A DNA stretch of 22,374 nt from JBMOLK01 sp049325575 (GCA_049325575.1 JBMOLK010000031.1:1-22374), one strand, 5' to 3'. Positions 7,294 to 15,435 are shown, counted from the stretch's first letter. Notes: generated by a model from the letters alone, not told the origin. Program-made: numbers and translations.

Positions 7294-10161
7294 TTATAAC
7301 TTGTTCTCTGCTGGAAATACCGTAATAATCTTTAATAAGTATCTCTTAATAAGGGTCAGGTCTGTTGAGTTAACCAGGCCGTCTCCACTTACATCAGCAG
7401 CCCCTTGGCCATATGGAGAGGAACCATCCGGTGAAGGGAATAAATCAATAATTTTCAGTAAATACCTTTTTAACAAAGTATAATCTGTTGAGTTAACCAG
7501 ATTGTCACCATTTATATCGCCGTATATAAAAAGCGGAGTAGGTGATGGTAAAGGTCCTATTCCTTCCGGCTCCAAGCCATAACACAGCGCTGAATTAGCA
7601 TAAGCCGTTATCTTACGGTTTTCAGCAAATTCCTTTAAAGCAGGCTCAAATGAATAATCATTTACCTGGTTATAACTTATGTACCCTTCTTTGAAGAATT
7701 TGAACTGTATTTCTCCAGTGTCTGCTCCCGGTGCTATAGACCCTGCATCGGCATTGAATCTGATTTCAACAAAGCTGTCAGCATTGCTTACACCAGGTGT
7801 GATATTCCCGAAAGTGCCTGCAACCTTACTGCTGCCAAGCTGCACATAGTCAGTCTCAAAGGCAGGTATTTCTTCTGAATCCCTGGTAAACCAGTAACGC
7901 AGCTTGATATTTGCTAAATTAAGGGGCCTTGTTCCTGTATTCTGTATCTTAATAGCTGCTCTAACTGTGTTGGTTGCACTACCTGTTTCACCACATTTGT
8001 ACAGCACTTTTAAAGAAGGCGGTTCTATTGGTGAAGGTGTGGGTGAGATATTGGGATCAATAGTCGGTGTTGGTGTAGGCGATACCGGTAAGGGCTCACT
8101 GCCATATACTAATTGGTCTCCTAAGTACACAGGTATATAGGAAGAGGTAGCATAATCCTTGGTAACTCCCTGTCTCCCCCAGTCATTGGAAGCGTTCCAG
8201 TTGCTTTTGAAATTGGAGTCCTGCCCCGCAACCAAGGCAAACTGAAATTCCCGGGTGCCGTAGATATCATATCCGGACCAATCAAATTCAACGTAGTATG
8301 TACCTGCTTCGTCCCATTTTACAGGTCCCTTAGAGGCTACAGGCCCACTATAGCTGTGCAGATTTTCATCATACATTACCTGCAGCTCCACATCATCTAT
8401 AGTTTGCCCCGCATCCAACAATTCACTGATATTAAAGAAGTATCGAACCTTCATGCCCTTTTCAAAATGAGGCGGATGAACAGACTCGTTATGGATTCTT
8501 AAGGTTATCTGTGTCCTTTCGTTATTCTCCTGTTCAAGTTTTGCCTGAGCAAAATATTCGTCGACAGGTGGTTCTTTTGGAGGAAAGTTTGGCACAGGCT
8601 GGTGACCTTCACCGTAATAGGTATATAAGCCTGCAACTGCACCAACAAAAGCAGCGTTATAGTCAATTGCAACTTCATTGTAAACATAGTCGGATGTCAC
8701 ATCTACGTGCTTGTCGGTTAAATCGGGTCCTCCTACAAGGGCTCCCCACAGGGTGTGACGATGTTCCGGAGGATCATCCATGCTTAAGGTTTTTGATCCA
8801 TGGGCTGCTCGGTGATGAGGATGACGCGCAGAGTTTGGCGCATATCCTACTATATAGCACCTGTCCATAGGATTGTTGCCCATTATATATTCCATCTGGT
8901 TTTTTGCCCATTCTGCAAAATCAGAGCGTCCCGAATACTTCTTATAGACCAGCGCACAAAGCTGTGCTGCTGTGTTATACCTGGCAGAACCGTATGGATT
9001 TACCACACTAAAGCCTGCAGGAGTTTTTGAAAGAAATGCTGTATCTTTCGGATCTTCATGAGGAATTCCTGACCAGTACTCAAGATTCCAGCGGAAAATA
9101 TACCAATCCCTTTCAGTGTTGGTTACAGGGGCAAGCTTTGCAAACACTCCGCCCCATACTGTATCCCAGCAATGTACCCATATGTTTTGCCACATGTCCT
9201 GAACATTAGTCATAATTCTCTTAAAATAACCTATGTATTGACCGTTGGCATCAGTAGCAGTTATATCATCAATATACTGTTTTTCTCCTGTTGCAATATT
9301 TAGCCATACTGCAGCCCAGGCCATTTCGTCATGGTCGTAGCTGGAGCCATAAAACCCACCGGAATAACCTAAACCCCTGTACTTTTTTGCAAATTCATAA
9401 AGGGCTTTTGCTGTATCAAGGCATTGGTCTGCATAAAGAGGATCTTCGTCTTTATAGTTGAGATAGTTTATTGCAAGAGATGCTGCCGCACCAGCACACT
9501 GGTCACTGGCAGGGGTCTCTTCTGTTGCAAAGTATGCTGGTCTTGCAAATCTTTGAAGCTCCGGGGGACTCCAATAGTTATGATCTATATTACCTTCTCC
9601 AACCTGATAACAGAATGCTATTACATTTCCGTCTTCATCCCGGAATGTAGACCTTAGAAAATAGTCGTTGAACCATCTCAGGATATCCTTGATATGTTCT
9701 TCCTCACCAATTTTTATGTATGCATCCCTGAACTCGTAAAAACCCCACCCTAGAGTTGAAGCAGCATAGGTCTGCGGAAGGCCGAATTTCACATGGTCCC
9801 CTGCATCATGCATGCCGCCATGCAAGTCCAATGTGCCGTCCCCATCAGGGTCTAAGACATTTCTATACTTATCGATAAATGTCTGCGACATGGTAGTACC
9901 GGTAAAATCCTCTCCCATTGGTTTTAGCGGTACCTCCAAGTCCTGAAGGTCGCAATCACCTCTCCACTCTAGCCGCCCTCCTGATATTCCCGGTCCGCAT
10001 TTGTTTGCATCATAGAAATACATGGACAGCTGAAGTGCCTTGGCGAAGTTATACTCCGGTTCTGCAAAAGTACTTGTAGGTGCCGTTAATTGCGTTGACA
10101 GCAGGCAGGCAATTAGAAAGATGACTAGCATCTTTTTCCTTAACCCAGATTTCTTTCGCAT
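7294..10161 (-). CDS. Cellulosomal GH9 endoglucanase, GH9-CBM3c-CBM3b-dockerin I
   Basis: A 955-residue secreted cellulase. I start it at the ATG at 10161, after AAGGAG, not at the first in-frame ATG 33 codons earlier, because a signal peptide (MRKKSGLRKK, hydrophobic core, STFA cleavage near residue 33) begins there. The GH9 domain covers about 37-525: DAGDHVKFG (D119, D122, the catalytic base pair), HPHHRAAHGS (about 446-455), and DYVYNEVAIDYNAAF with acid E496. CBM3c follows (about 534-690), as in processive GH9 enzymes. Then come a Pro/Thr linker, CBM3b (about 717-867), and a type I dockerin (about 879-950). Both dockerin repeats read NSTD followed by KRYLLK, matching the C. thermocellum cohesin-recognition code. 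The same order occurs in C. thermocellum Cel9V/Cel9U-type enzymes. It should act on crystalline cellulose in the cellulosome. Confidence 0.96.
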   Translation of the reverse strand: MRKKSGLRKKMLVIFLIACLLSTQLTAPTSTFAEPEYNFAKALQLSMYFYDANKCGPGISGGRLEWRGDCDLQDLEVPLKPMGEDFTGTTMSQTFIDKYRNVLDPDGDGTLDLHGGMHDAGDHVKFGLPQTYAASTLGWGFYEFRDAYIKIGEEEHIKDILRWFNDYFLRSTFRDEDGNVIAFCYQVGEGNIDHNYWSPPELQRFARPAYFATEETPASDQCAGAAASLAINYLNYKDEDPLYADQCLDTAKALYEFAKKYRGLGYSGGFYGSSYDHDEMAWAAVWLNIATGEKQYIDDITATDANGQYIGYFKRIMTNVQDMWQNIWVHCWDTVWGGVFAKLAPVTNTERDWYIFRWNLEYWSGIPHEDPKDTAFLSKTPAGFSVVNPYGSARYNTAAQLCALVYKKYSGRSDFAEWAKNQMEYIMGNNPMDRCYIVGYAPNSARHPHHRAAHGSKTLSMDDPPEHRHTLWGALVGGPDLTDKHVDVTSDYVYNEVAIDYNAAFVGAVAGLYTYYGEGHQPVPNFPPKEPPVDEYFAQAKLEQENNERTQITLRIHNESVHPPHFEKGMKVRYFFNISELLDAGQTIDDVELQVMYDENLHSYSGPVASKGPVKWDEAGTYYVEFDWSGYDIYGTREFQFALVAGQDSNFKSNWNASNDWGRQGVTKDYATSSYIPVYLGDQLVYGSEPLPVSPTPTPTIDPNISPTPSPIEPPSLKVLYKCGETGSATNTVRAAIKIQNTGTRPLNLANIKLRYWFTRDSEEIPAFETDYVQLGSSKVAGTFGNITPGVSNADSFVEIRFNADAGSIAPGADTGEIQFKFFKEGYISYNQVNDYSFEPALKEFAENRKITAYANSALCYGLEPEGIGPLPSPTPLFIYGDINGDNLVNSTDYTLLKRYLLKIIDLFPSPDGSSPYGQGAADVSGDGLVNSTDLTLIKRYLLKIITVFPAENKL

Positions 10162-10412
10162 TTTTATTACACTCTCCTTTATATATATTAATTTTATTTT
10201 AAACTTAGCTATTTTTACTATTATCATATTAATTCGTAAAAAATTTAATTTTAGGTCCATTTTATAGAAACTTCTTCAAGTATTTCATTAGAAGATAATC
10301 CAGGTTTCATATATACGGATACTTAATCAAATAGTGTTAGTAAAGTGTTATAAAAAGTGTATAGAAGAATATTTAATATTTTTAGGATATTTTATATCTT
10401 GGAGGTGATTTT
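10162..10412. other. Divergent spacer upstream of the cellulase
   Basis: This very AT-rich spacer of 251 bp separates the cellulase start from the rightward reading frame at 10413. On the minus strand TTTACG lies 17 bases before TAAAAA (about 10208-10236), a weak promoter guess. I see no clear catabolite-repression (cre) site or other operator here. Confidence 0.35.
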
Positions 10413-10667
10413 TTGCCCTGGGTAATTTGTTTTATAGCATCATGGATTCTTTTTTTCTTACTGGTTGATTACAAAAAACTAAAACGAAATTGGATAGGCG
10501 GCGTAATAGCTTTATTGATGGCTACTGTTGTTGACTATGCGGGCAGCGTAACAACTAAGTCCTATGATTTTATAGCTGGAGCCACCAGGCGGAATCGAAC
10601 CGCCGACCTGCGCATTACGAGTGCGCTGCTCTACCGACTGAGCCATGGTGGCGTAATGCTTGTATGA
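10413..10667 (+). pseudogene. Truncated small membrane protein frame running into tRNA-Thr
   Basis: An 84-codon frame starts at a TTG placed seven bases after a perfect GGAGGTGAT ribosome site. The first 55 or so residues look like real membrane protein: one hydrophobic helix (WVICFIASWILFFLLV), a basic loop (DYKKLKRN), then a second (GGVIALLMATVVDYAG). From codon 56 onward the frame is simply the antisense of the tRNA gene, so the natural C-terminus is missing. I read this as a gene cut off exactly where the tRNA 3' end begins (10577). It could still be translated as a short two-helix peptide. I do not recognise the family with certainty. Confidence 0.45.
10577..10652 (-). tRNA. tRNA-Thr (anticodon CGU)
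   Basis: A complete 76-base cloverleaf on the minus strand. The acceptor stem is GCCACCA/TGGTGGC, the D arm GCTC...GAGC, and the anticodon arm GCGCA with loop CTCGTAA, giving anticodon CGT for ACG codons. The T arm is GGCGG TTCGATT CCGCC, the discriminator is U, and the 3' CCA is encoded. A near-consensus promoter lies about 40 bases upstream. No terminator hairpin or T-run is visible downstream, where the truncated membrane-protein frame sits. Confidence 0.97.
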
Positions 10668-10693
10668 ATATACATAATTTTACTAATACTTCT

Positions 10694-10722
10694 ATGTTAA
10701 ATCCTAAAAAATCTTTTGTCAA
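10694..10722 (-). promoter_or_regulatory. Promoter of tRNA-Thr
   Basis: On the minus strand a perfect -35 (TTGACA) is followed, after 17 bases, by TAACAT as the -10. It lies between the corA stop and the tRNA and predicts a start about 35 bases before the mature tRNA. Confidence 0.7.
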
Positions 10723-10734
10723 GAACAGAATTTT

Positions 10735-11694
10735 CTATTTATATACATCAAACCAGCCCTTGCGTTTAAACCAAATAACCATGGCAAAGGCAATTGCTGC
10801 CATAACTCCAATAACTACAAAGTAACCGTACCGCCATTCAAGTTCGGGCATATACTCAAAATTCATTCCATATACCCCTGCAATAAATGAAAGTGGTATA
10901 AAAATAGTTGTTATAATAGTCAAGGTCATCATTATTTTATTCATTCTATTGGATATTATGGCAAGATAACTATCTCTCATATCCGAAGTCATTTCACGGC
11001 TCGACTCAATCATTTCCGATAATTTCAGCAAATGGTCATATATATCCGTAAAGTATAACTTATTCTCTCTAAATCCCTCCATGTGGCCGGAATTTATTAT
11101 CCTGTAGATCAAATCCCTCATGGAATTTACTATGCGTCTTAGCTTTAGCAAATCCCCACGTACTTTAAACACTTTGTCCATCAACACCCTGGTGGACTTA
11201 TCATCCGACTTGTCTTCAAGATCACTAAGATAATCTTCAATACGGTATATGGCTGGAAAGTACTGGTCAACTATTTTATCAAGAACTAAATATCCTACAT
11301 ATGTGTGGCCTTCAGCCCATATATTTTTATTGGATATTACCTGGTTCCATGCAGACTCAACTTCACTGGAACTGGAAAGATGAAAGGTTACAACATAATT
11401 TTTCCCCACAAAAACATCTATTTCCTCCGGAGCTAAAGTCTCCTGGTTTAGAGCATGAAGAACAAGAAAATTATATGCTTCATAGTAGTCAAGTTTCGGA
11501 CGCTCTAAGAAGTGCAAACAATCTTCAATTGCAAGAGGGTGAAAACCGAAATAATCGCTAAGGTATTTTACCTCTTCACCGGTAGGTGCTTCAAAGTCAA
11601 CCCAGTACCAGTTAATATCGTAGTCTTTAATCTTATGAATATGTATATTCCTAATCAGTTTCAAGTCCCTGGTTATAGCTAACACGCGTATCAA
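10735..11694 (-). CDS. corA: CorA-family magnesium/divalent cation transporter
   Basis: A 319-residue inner-membrane channel for Mg2+ (possibly Co2+/Ni2+). The signature YGMNFEYMPE (GMN at 276-278) sits after the first transmembrane helix (about 257-277). A second helix (about 290-309) and a basic tail (KRKGWFDVYK) follow. The N-terminal domain is cytoplasmic and mostly charged, with the expected long helix before the membrane. The frame stays open upstream to 11763, but I start at the TTG at 11694, because GGAGG lies eight bases before it and the upstream codons overlap a separate small gene in another frame. The gene follows that 33-residue membrane peptide gene by 37 bp, probably in one transcript. 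Confidence 0.93.
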   Translation of the reverse strand: MIRVLAITRDLKLIRNIHIHKIKDYDINWYWVDFEAPTGEEVKYLSDYFGFHPLAIEDCLHFLERPKLDYYEAYNFLVLHALNQETLAPEEIDVFVGKNYVVTFHLSSSSEVESAWNQVISNKNIWAEGHTYVGYLVLDKIVDQYFPAIYRIEDYLSDLEDKSDDKSTRVLMDKVFKVRGDLLKLRRIVNSMRDLIYRIINSGHMEGFRENKLYFTDIYDHLLKLSEMIESSREMTSDMRDSYLAIISNRMNKIMMTLTIITTIFIPLSFIAGVYGMNFEYMPELEWRYGYFVVIGVMAAIAFAMVIWFKRKGWFDVYK

Positions 11695-11731
11695 TTCAGT
11701 ATCCTCCGATAAACATAACCATAATGTTAAT

Positions 11732-11833
11732 TTAGTCTTTTTTAGATAATACAATTGCAACAATAATCAAAAGCGGTACCGCTACAACAAAGAATCCAGC
11801 AACAATAATTGTAATGAATCCATAATTAGTCAT
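11732..11833 (-). CDS. 33-residue single-helix membrane peptide upstream of corA
   Basis: A complete tiny gene: ATG at 11833, GAGGGG five bases upstream, TAA ending at 11732. The peptide starts MTNYGF, has one continuous hydrophobic helix (about residues 7-29, including GFFVVAVPLLIIVAIVL), and ends SKKD, giving a positive-inside cytoplasmic tail. Start, ribosome site, spacing and clean composition all support translation. It lies directly upstream of corA on the same strand. I infer a small membrane protein that may act with or near the Mg2+ transporter, by analogy with small regulators of Mg2+ transport elsewhere, but no family is recognised. It could alternatively be a leader peptide. Confidence 0.6.
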   Translation of the reverse strand: MTNYGFITIIVAGFFVVAVPLLIIVAIVLSKKD

Positions 11834-11858
11834 AAAATCCCCTCGTCCTTACAATAAT

Positions 11859-11908
11859 TAGAGATAGAGAACTTTGAAGATAAACTCTACTTTTACAGTT
11901 CCATCTCT
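11859..11908. repeat. Internally deleted copy 3 of the inverted-repeat element (50 bp)
   Basis: TAGAGATAGAGAACTTTGAAGATAAAC is matched to the left end of the 17644 copy with four differences. It is joined directly to TCTACTTTTACAGTTCCATCTCT, the right end of that copy with one difference. The central 50 or so bases are absent. The two arms still form an imperfect hairpin. It lies 26 bp upstream of the 33-residue membrane peptide gene, so it is probably in that gene's promoter or leader. An ATCTCTTT direct repeat recurs at about 11932. Confidence 0.7.
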
Positions 11909-11972
11909 TTAAAAAGAGTTTAAGTAAAAATATCTCTTTTAAAATTATATTAAATAATTTTGAATTAACCTA

Positions 11973-13277
11973 TTAATTCAGGACTCTCCTTGCAATTTCT
12001 TTTACCTTGTATTTTACCTTTTCCTCATCTATAGTACTAAGTTCACCTTTTTCCATTACAATGTTTCCGTCTATAAGCACAGTATCAACATCTGCCCCCT
12101 GCGCTGAATATACAACAGCAGAGACTAGATCATTTACAGGACAAATATGTGGTTTGTCTATATCAATTAGAATAAGGTCAGCCTTCATTCCTTCTTTTAT
12201 CATACCTGTCTCATTCCCAAATCCCGCTGCCTTAGCACCGTTAAGCGTTGCCATTTTAAGTGTATCACATGCATTAAGGCAGGTTGGGTCCATGTGGACT
12301 CCTTTATGTATTAAGGCGGCTAAATGCATCTCTTCTACCATATTAAGATTATTGTTGCTTGCTGCCCCATCAGTACCCAAAGAAACATTTATGCCTCTCT
12401 TTAGCATTTCGGGTATCTTTGCTATCCCACTTCCCAGCTTCAAATTACTAGAAGGATTATGAACTACATTTACATTTTTTTCTTTAATAATCTCCATGTC
12501 TTTTGGAGATAAATGCACACAATGTGCAGCCATTACAGGAACATCAAAAATCCCTGTTTCCATACATATCTCTGCAGCACTCATTCCGTATTTCTTCAGG
12601 CTTTCCTCCCTTTCATGCAAAGTCTCCAGTATATGTATATGTATGCCTGTGTTTAGCTCTTTTGCAATTTGGGCTGACTTTCTTAAAGACTCTTCATTAA
12701 AAAGATATACAGAGTGTACTTCGATATAAACCTTTACTCTTCCATTTGCACTGTTGTTCCAGTTTTTATAGTATTCAAAACATAAAGGCACCTCATCAAT
12801 AATTCCCTTTCCACTTGTGTCAAACTTTAGAGGATTTTTTGAGAGATTTGCCCTGATACCTGTCTCTGTAACAGCTTTTGCAACAGTATCCATATGAAGG
12901 TACATATCAGCAAAGGTAGTAGTACCTGTTCTGATCATTTCCGCAATTCCCAACAGTGTCCCCCAATACACATCTTCCGGTGAAAGCTTAGCCTCGGCAG
13001 GAAAGATATTATTAAACAGCCATTCCTCCAAAGCAAGGTCATTGGCAAAGTTTCTCAAAATAGTCATGCCACAATGAGTGTGAGCATTTACCAGACCCGG
13101 CATCAGAAGCTTATTTTTTCCGTCTATGGTTCTATCCGCTTTAAAGTCATTCAAATTCTTTTCATCCGTATGTATAATATCTATATAACCATTTTTTATT
13201 CCCAGATAAGCATTCTTAATAACCTGGTTTGAATCGTTACAGGTAATAACATCAACGTTTCTAATTAGTATGTTCAC
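11973..13277 (-). CDS. mtaD: S-adenosylhomocysteine / 5'-methylthioadenosine deaminase (amidohydrolase)
   Basis: A 434-residue metal-dependent hydrolase of the MtaD/SsnA type. It deaminates SAH, methylthioadenosine or adenosine to the inosine forms. Metal ligands are visible as NAHTHCG (H66, H68), HIHILE (H215, with E218), AHCVHL (H252) and LGTDGAASNN (D303). The start is GTG at 13277, preceded by GGGGACC. The neighbours (ahcY, an adenosine-kinase-like enzyme and punA, all on the same strand) support an SAH/adenosine salvage role over the other amidohydrolase substrates, such as guanine, that this superfamily covers. A 186-bp spacer separates it from the kinase gene, with TATAAT-like sequences near 13325-13340, so it may have its own promoter. 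True substrate preference cannot be read from sequence. Confidence 0.9.
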   Translation of the reverse strand: MNILIRNVDVITCNDSNQVIKNAYLGIKNGYIDIIHTDEKNLNDFKADRTIDGKNKLLMPGLVNAHTHCGMTILRNFANDLALEEWLFNNIFPAEAKLSPEDVYWGTLLGIAEMIRTGTTTFADMYLHMDTVAKAVTETGIRANLSKNPLKFDTSGKGIIDEVPLCFEYYKNWNNSANGRVKVYIEVHSVYLFNEESLRKSAQIAKELNTGIHIHILETLHEREESLKKYGMSAAEICMETGIFDVPVMAAHCVHLSPKDMEIIKEKNVNVVHNPSSNLKLGSGIAKIPEMLKRGINVSLGTDGAASNNNLNMVEEMHLAALIHKGVHMDPTCLNACDTLKMATLNGAKAAGFGNETGMIKEGMKADLILIDIDKPHICPVNDLVSAVVYSAQGADVDTVLIDGNIVMEKGELSTIDEEKVKYKVKEIARRVLN

Positions 13278-13463
13278 TACTTGGTCCCCTTTTCCTTTGT
13301 AAATATTATTATAAAAAGTATCTGATTATATTATATATTAAACACAGATAAATATTAGATATGTTTCACTTCATTCCAGAAGACCAGTACAAAAACCCCT
13401 ATCATAAGAGACAGAAGCTTATTCAATTCATAGATAAATACTTTTTAATGCTAACAATAATAA

Positions 13464-14402
13464 TTACATTCCTCCAAAGTTTTGATTATATCTTTCATTA
13501 AACTCTCTCAAAGTATATTTATGCCCCTGACCACCTTTATGTTCAACTGCATAAACTGCAGTGACACTAGCAAGTCTTCCCATCGCTTCCAGCGACGCTC
13601 CTTCCAAATATCCTTTCAAAAGGCCGGCTCTGTAAGCATCTCCTGCGCCTGTAGGATCAACAACCTTAATGGGCTTTGCAGCACAAATATGCACCCTCTC
13701 GTCCCAGGTCCTTAGAATTGAACCCTTTGCTCCAAGTGTCTCTACAATTATATCAACACTATTTAAGATCTCTTCCTTAGAAAGGCCGGTTTTCTCCAGC
13801 ATAAGGTTATACTCATATTCATTGAAAATTGCTATCTTAGCTCCCAATATTCCTTTTATAAGATCAGGCCCGGATAGTCTTGGTATCTGCATACCAGCGT
13901 CAAAAAGATAAGGTATACCCATTTCCGTGCATTCAACAGCCCATTTTATCATGGCATCAGGTTCTGTAGGAGCAATGACGACCATGGATATGTCATCTCT
14001 ATCTATACCTTTTAATGTAATTTCCGTATCTTTTGACATGGCTCCGGGATAAAAACCGGTTATCTGATTATTTGCCATATCTGTAGTTATAAAACAGGAT
14101 GCTGTATAGTCACCATCCAAAATCCTGACATAGCAGGTATCCACTCCATTCTCATTAAGCCAGTTTCTGTATTCAAAAAAATCCTGACCAGCAGTACCGA
14201 CGATTATCGGCTCCAAGCCTACCAGGGCAAGGTTGTATGCAATGTTGGGAGCAGTACCCCCTCTCATTTTTTTAAGACTATCAACCAGAAAGCTGATATT
14301 TAGAGCATGAATCTTATCAGGAAGAATGTGATCCTTAAAAAGACCCGGAAACTCCATTATGTGGTCATAAGCTATAGAACCGCAAACCAAAACCTTTGAC
14401 AT
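13464..14402 (-). CDS. PfkB-family kinase, adenosine-kinase-like
   Basis: A 312-residue ribokinase-fold enzyme. I start at the ATG at 14402 (AAGGAGGA six bases upstream), not nine codons earlier. The PfkB signature DPTGAGDAYRAG carries catalytic base D255. The N-terminal half, MRGGTAPNIAYNLALVGL then GTAGQDFFEYRNWL, GVDT and the ITGFYPGAM segment, closely follows the pattern of bacterial (mycobacterial-type) adenosine kinases rather than fructokinases. The likely reaction is adenosine + ATP to AMP + ADP. The context agrees: the ahcY product is adenosine. A ribose or other nucleoside substrate is the main alternative. It is separated from the upstream HTH-methyltransferase gene by 78 bp, which hold a weak hairpin (AGTGCT/AGCACT, 14443-14461). 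Confidence 0.85.
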   Translation of the reverse strand: MSKVLVCGSIAYDHIMEFPGLFKDHILPDKIHALNISFLVDSLKKMRGGTAPNIAYNLALVGLEPIIVGTAGQDFFEYRNWLNENGVDTCYVRILDGDYTASCFITTDMANNQITGFYPGAMSKDTEITLKGIDRDDISMVVIAPTEPDAMIKWAVECTEMGIPYLFDAGMQIPRLSGPDLIKGILGAKIAIFNEYEYNLMLEKTGLSKEEILNSVDIIVETLGAKGSILRTWDERVHICAAKPIKVVDPTGAGDAYRAGLLKGYLEGASLEAMGRLASVTAVYAVEHKGGQGHKYTLREFNERYNQNFGGM

Positions 14403-14480
14403 ATAAGTCCTCCTTACTTGTTTACACACGTGAAACAGAAATAGTGCTCACGAAAAGCACTTCCAACTTCACAACTTAGT

Positions 14481-15296
14481 CTATTTTTTAACTGCAGTAA
14501 GAACAAATATATTCACTTTCTCCTTTGATGCCTTACCGTCAGCCTTTGTTCCTTCAGATATTGTCTCAATGTTTATTTCCTTAAAGCCATTATTATTGAA
14601 CCATTTCTTTACTTTGCTCAAGCTAAAACCCGTCCATAAGTCATGCATTCTCTCCTTAAGCTCCATGTCCTTATGTTCATGGAAGTCTGCCAGAAAAACC
14701 ATCCCGCCGGGCTTTAGCACCCTGTTGATCTCCTTTATTGCCAGATCCGGGTCTTCTATATGATGAAGATACATGCTTGCACAAACCATATCTACAGATT
14801 CGTCTTCCACAGGTACTTCCTGACCATCGCTTTCCAGCGCTTCTATGTTCTTAACACCTCTTGCTCTTGCGTTCTTTCTTAGTTCCTTAATCATTTCCTT
14901 TGATATGTCTACAGCTATTACCTTTTTTACATGTTTTGCTACAGCAAGTGAAATATATCCGTTTCCAGAGCCCAGGTCAATCACCGACATACTCTTTTTC
15001 AAAAGCTTAAGATTTATAAGATAATCATTGATTGACTCATCGTAGTAGTCCTTACGGATTTCCTCCCACCTGGGTGCAATCTCATTAAAGTATTCTTTGG
15101 TGTCACCTTCACTTGCAGAATAAACTTGAGAATCTCCTGAAGAAAGCCACTCAATAAGAGCTTTCCTGCTGAATCTCCATTCTCTTCCTATTTTCCTGGC
15201 AGGTACCTTCTCTTCCTTAAGCAGCTTTATAAAGGTTTTAACACTTACACCAAAAAGTTCCGCGGCTTCTTCCATAGTAAGTATCTCTTTTTCCAT
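14481..15296 (-). CDS. Excisionase-type HTH / SAM-methyltransferase fusion, possible SAH regulator
   Basis: A 271-residue two-domain protein. I start at the ATG at 15296 (CGAGGTGAC just upstream). Residues about 5-51 form an excisionase/MerR-like winged HTH (LTMEEAAELFGVSVKTF, then KIGREWRFSRKALIEWL). After a short linker, a class I methyltransferase begins with YFNEIAPRWEEIR, a segment also seen in ArsR-methyltransferase fusions. SAM motif I is VIDLGSGNGYISL (from 105), with VDISKEMI, LHHIEDPD and LKPGGMVFLADF following. It sits between ahcY and the adenosine-kinase-like gene and has its own strong promoter. I infer a DNA-binding regulator whose methyltransferase-like domain senses SAM or SAH, comparable in logic to the ArsR-family SahR. 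A true methyltransferase activity is not excluded. Confidence 0.88.
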   Translation of the reverse strand: MEKEILTMEEAAELFGVSVKTFIKLLKEEKVPARKIGREWRFSRKALIEWLSSGDSQVYSASEGDTKEYFNEIAPRWEEIRKDYYDESINDYLINLKLLKKSMSVIDLGSGNGYISLAVAKHVKKVIAVDISKEMIKELRKNARARGVKNIEALESDGQEVPVEDESVDMVCASMYLHHIEDPDLAIKEINRVLKPGGMVFLADFHEHKDMELKERMHDLWTGFSLSKVKKWFNNNGFKEINIETISEGTKADGKASKEKVNIFVLTAVKK

Positions 15297-15326
15297 TTTG
15301 TCACCTCGTTTTATTTGTGCAAGCAA

Positions 15327-15355
15327 ATTATATAATAACCATTTTAATTTATCAA
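15327..15355 (-). promoter_or_regulatory. Near-consensus promoter of the HTH-methyltransferase gene
   Basis: The minus strand reads TTGATA, 17 bases, then TATAAT. Transcription would start near 15320, about 25 bases before the ATG. An ATTTG-N6-CAAAT inverted repeat (15313-15328) overlaps the end of the -10 and the start point, a sensible place for an operator, perhaps for autoregulation. The ahcY terminator lies just upstream, so this gene begins a new transcription unit. Confidence 0.75.
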
Positions 15356-15404
15356 CACTTATTTACTTTTATATTCACCAGTTTTATACTTAAATACAAT
15401 CGAT

Positions 15405-15435
15405 ACACAAAAAGAAAACGCCCTTTCGGACGTTT
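15405..15435 (-). terminator. Rho-independent terminator after ahcY
   Basis: On the minus strand AAACGTCC and GGGCGTTT pair (one G-T wobble) around a GAAA tetraloop and are followed by TCTTTTTG. It begins five bases after the ahcY stop codon. Confidence 0.9.

Noticed and set aside
10162..10260. 33-codon N-terminal extension of the cellulase frame
   Set aside because: A proper ribosome site and signal peptide begin at the ATG at 10161; the upstream codons are AT-rich spacer that stays open by chance.
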